In this document: piece by piece, positions 63,029-64,000 of the stretch | How positions within the stretch are numbered: position 1 is the stretch's first letter | Layout: every line of letters begins with the position of its first letter | Source: Proteinivorax hydrogeniformans | Lineage (GTDB): Bacteria > Bacillota > Proteinivoracia > Proteinivoracales > Proteinivoracaceae | Direction: 5' to 3' | DNA: 64,000 nt | Assembly: GCF_040515995.1 (NCBI RefSeq) | Contig: NZ_CP159485.1 | Location: forward strand, 2,294,001-2,358,000 | Made by a program: the position numbers and the translations under genes | Notes under the pieces: model-generated | The model's input: only the letters and a program-made list of their open reading frames with translations | Told to the model about the DNA's origin: nothing | The model's database searches: none

Positions 63029-63230
63029 AATATTATTTTTGAGTTCTATTTCCTGTTTAAGAAGGGTTTATGTTCATTTCGTGTATGTGTGTAGAAACAT
63101 GGTAACAACTGTACTATGAATTTATTTGTTAATAAGTTTTTTAAGAAACTAGGGTTTTATTGTCAAGTTAACTCACATGTTGGACGCACTAAAAAAGGAA
63201 AGATCTTTATATACCCTTACCCTTATAACC

Positions 63231-63408
63231 TTATTGATCCTTAAATTTGCTTATTCTCTTTTGCATTTCCCTTTCTAATTCAAATAATTCATCACTAGCT
63301 TCGGATACTTCTTGTATAAAGGTGAACTGAGACTCCATGTTAGCAGATACTTCTCGGTGCCTGCCGCTTTCTCCTCCGATACAGCAATAAACCCTTTGCC
63401 ACTCTCAC
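63231..63408 (-). pseudogene. Methyl-accepting chemotaxis protein remnant
   Basis: The minus strand reads KGFIAVSEEKAAGTE, then after a one-base shift EVSANMESQFTFIQEVSEAS, DELFELEREMQKRISKFKDQ and a stop. This is the end of an MCP signalling domain with an internal deletion and frameshift. Most of the gene is gone. The rest of 62832-63575 holds the msrA terminator, repeats and no gene. Confidence 0.7.
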
Positions 63409-63575
63409 CCACCTTATAGGTTGAGTGGGTGAAAAGTATTGAAATATCAAAAGCCTGAACATCCCGTACGTTTTGTCAAGTTTCTTTATAATATGTTTAT
63501 TTTTAACTTTTTTTCTTTTAAATGGATATAGTTGAACATAAGTTCCCTTAGTTTAGAAAAAGTGCTTTTTAAAAA

Positions 63576-64000
63576 TTACGCAGCTTTACTTGTTTCTTTT
63601 TCACGACGTTCATATTTTCTATTGTTTTTGATCATACTCCATATTACTCTTGTTAAATGCCGTCCTAAGGACCGCAGAGCTTGATTGTATTTCTTGCCTT
63701 CATCACATTTTTTTTGGAAGTAAACTTTAGATTCATCAACCCTTCGCACATGATGCTGCAGTGCTTGCATCATAGCTTTTTTCGCATGTTTGTTAACTTG
63801 TTTAGGTGATTTTGTTCCTTCATATAGGCCAGAACTATTGTCAAGAGGAGCCATACCTAGGTAGATTGCTAACCCAGCCTCAGAGTCAAACCTACTAATT
63901 GTACCTATTTCTGCAGCTATTATTCCAGAACAAATAGGGCCAAAGCCTGGTATGCTTCGAATAAGAGAGCCCAATCTTGACTGCCTAACTAATGATTTGA
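63576..64000 (-). CDS. IS110-family transposase, C-terminal part (runs off window)
   Basis: At least 140 residues, open to the window edge. RSIPGFGPICSGIIAAEIGT and GLAIYLGMAPLDNSSG are the hallmark of the IS110/IS1111 C-terminal domain, whose Ser is catalytic; HAKKAMMQALQHHVRRVD follows. The N-terminal DEDD domain must lie beyond 64000. These elements use RuvC-like and Ser residues and insert without large target duplications. Confidence 0.88.
   Translation of the reverse strand, partial: KSLVRQSRLGSLIRSIPGFGPICSGIIAAEIGTISRFDSEAGLAIYLGMAPLDNSSGLYEGTKSPKQVNKHAKKAMMQALQHHVRRVDESKVYFQKKCDEGKKYNQALRSLGRHLTRVIWSMIKNNRKYERREKETSKAA

Overview
The window is AT-rich, low-GC DNA with strong Shine-Dalgarno sites, frequent TTG/GTG starts and many short hairpin-plus-U terminators. 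Together with the gene content (ECF transporters, YitT/YczE, LrgAB, sucrose PTS, HypA-like proteins, Fe-S flavoproteins, no respiratory genes) this points to an anaerobic or fermentative Bacillota of the Clostridia type. I cannot name the species. No rRNA, tRNA or CRISPR array was seen.

Layout. 0-9 kb: housekeeping and accessory genes on the minus strand (TM-helix channel-like protein, lrgAB, Nudix, lipA-lipB, UPF0178 protein, class-C beta-lactamase-like hydrolase). 9-18.7 kb: an insertion-sequence zone. An IS21-type element (istAB) carries a nested IS3-type element in the end of istB, and an identical-looking IS3-type copy splits a ydbT-like PH-domain gene with a clean 4-bp target duplication; selO and a ydbS-like gene lie between. 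19.7-26.4 kb: redox locus A (HypA-like, DUF5692-like membrane protein, large Fe-S flavoprotein, FAD oxidoreductase, degenerate transposase-like protein). 26.5-33 kb: a complete sucrose operon (LacI repressor, EIIBC, fructokinase, sucrose-6-P hydrolase, separate EIIA). 35.2-42.8 kb: a tightly coupled nine-gene operon behind a Moco/Tuco-type riboswitch. 43-52.6 kb: assorted genes, murE and a Fec-type ABC importer. 52.9-59.8 kb: redox locus B, with all five gene types of locus A rearranged. 60-64 kb: a surface protein, an acetyltransferase, msrA, gene remnants, repeats and the edge of an IS110-type transposase.

Two systems stand out. (1) The riboswitch operon joins an ECF transporter (S, T and two ATPases), a membrane-tethered alkaline-phosphatase-superfamily enzyme, two exported proteins resembling the SUOX molybdopterin-binding fold, a MobB with a Cys-rich tail and a small kinase-like protein. 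My inference is uptake or salvage of a molybdenum/tungsten cofactor or a pterin part of it. (2) A five-gene redox module occurs twice. In each copy a full-length transposase-like protein that has lost catalytic residues lies directly before an FAD oxidoreductase, which suggests domestication rather than a passing IS. Both functional proposals are inference; the gene order, motifs, overlaps and repeats are read directly from the sequence.
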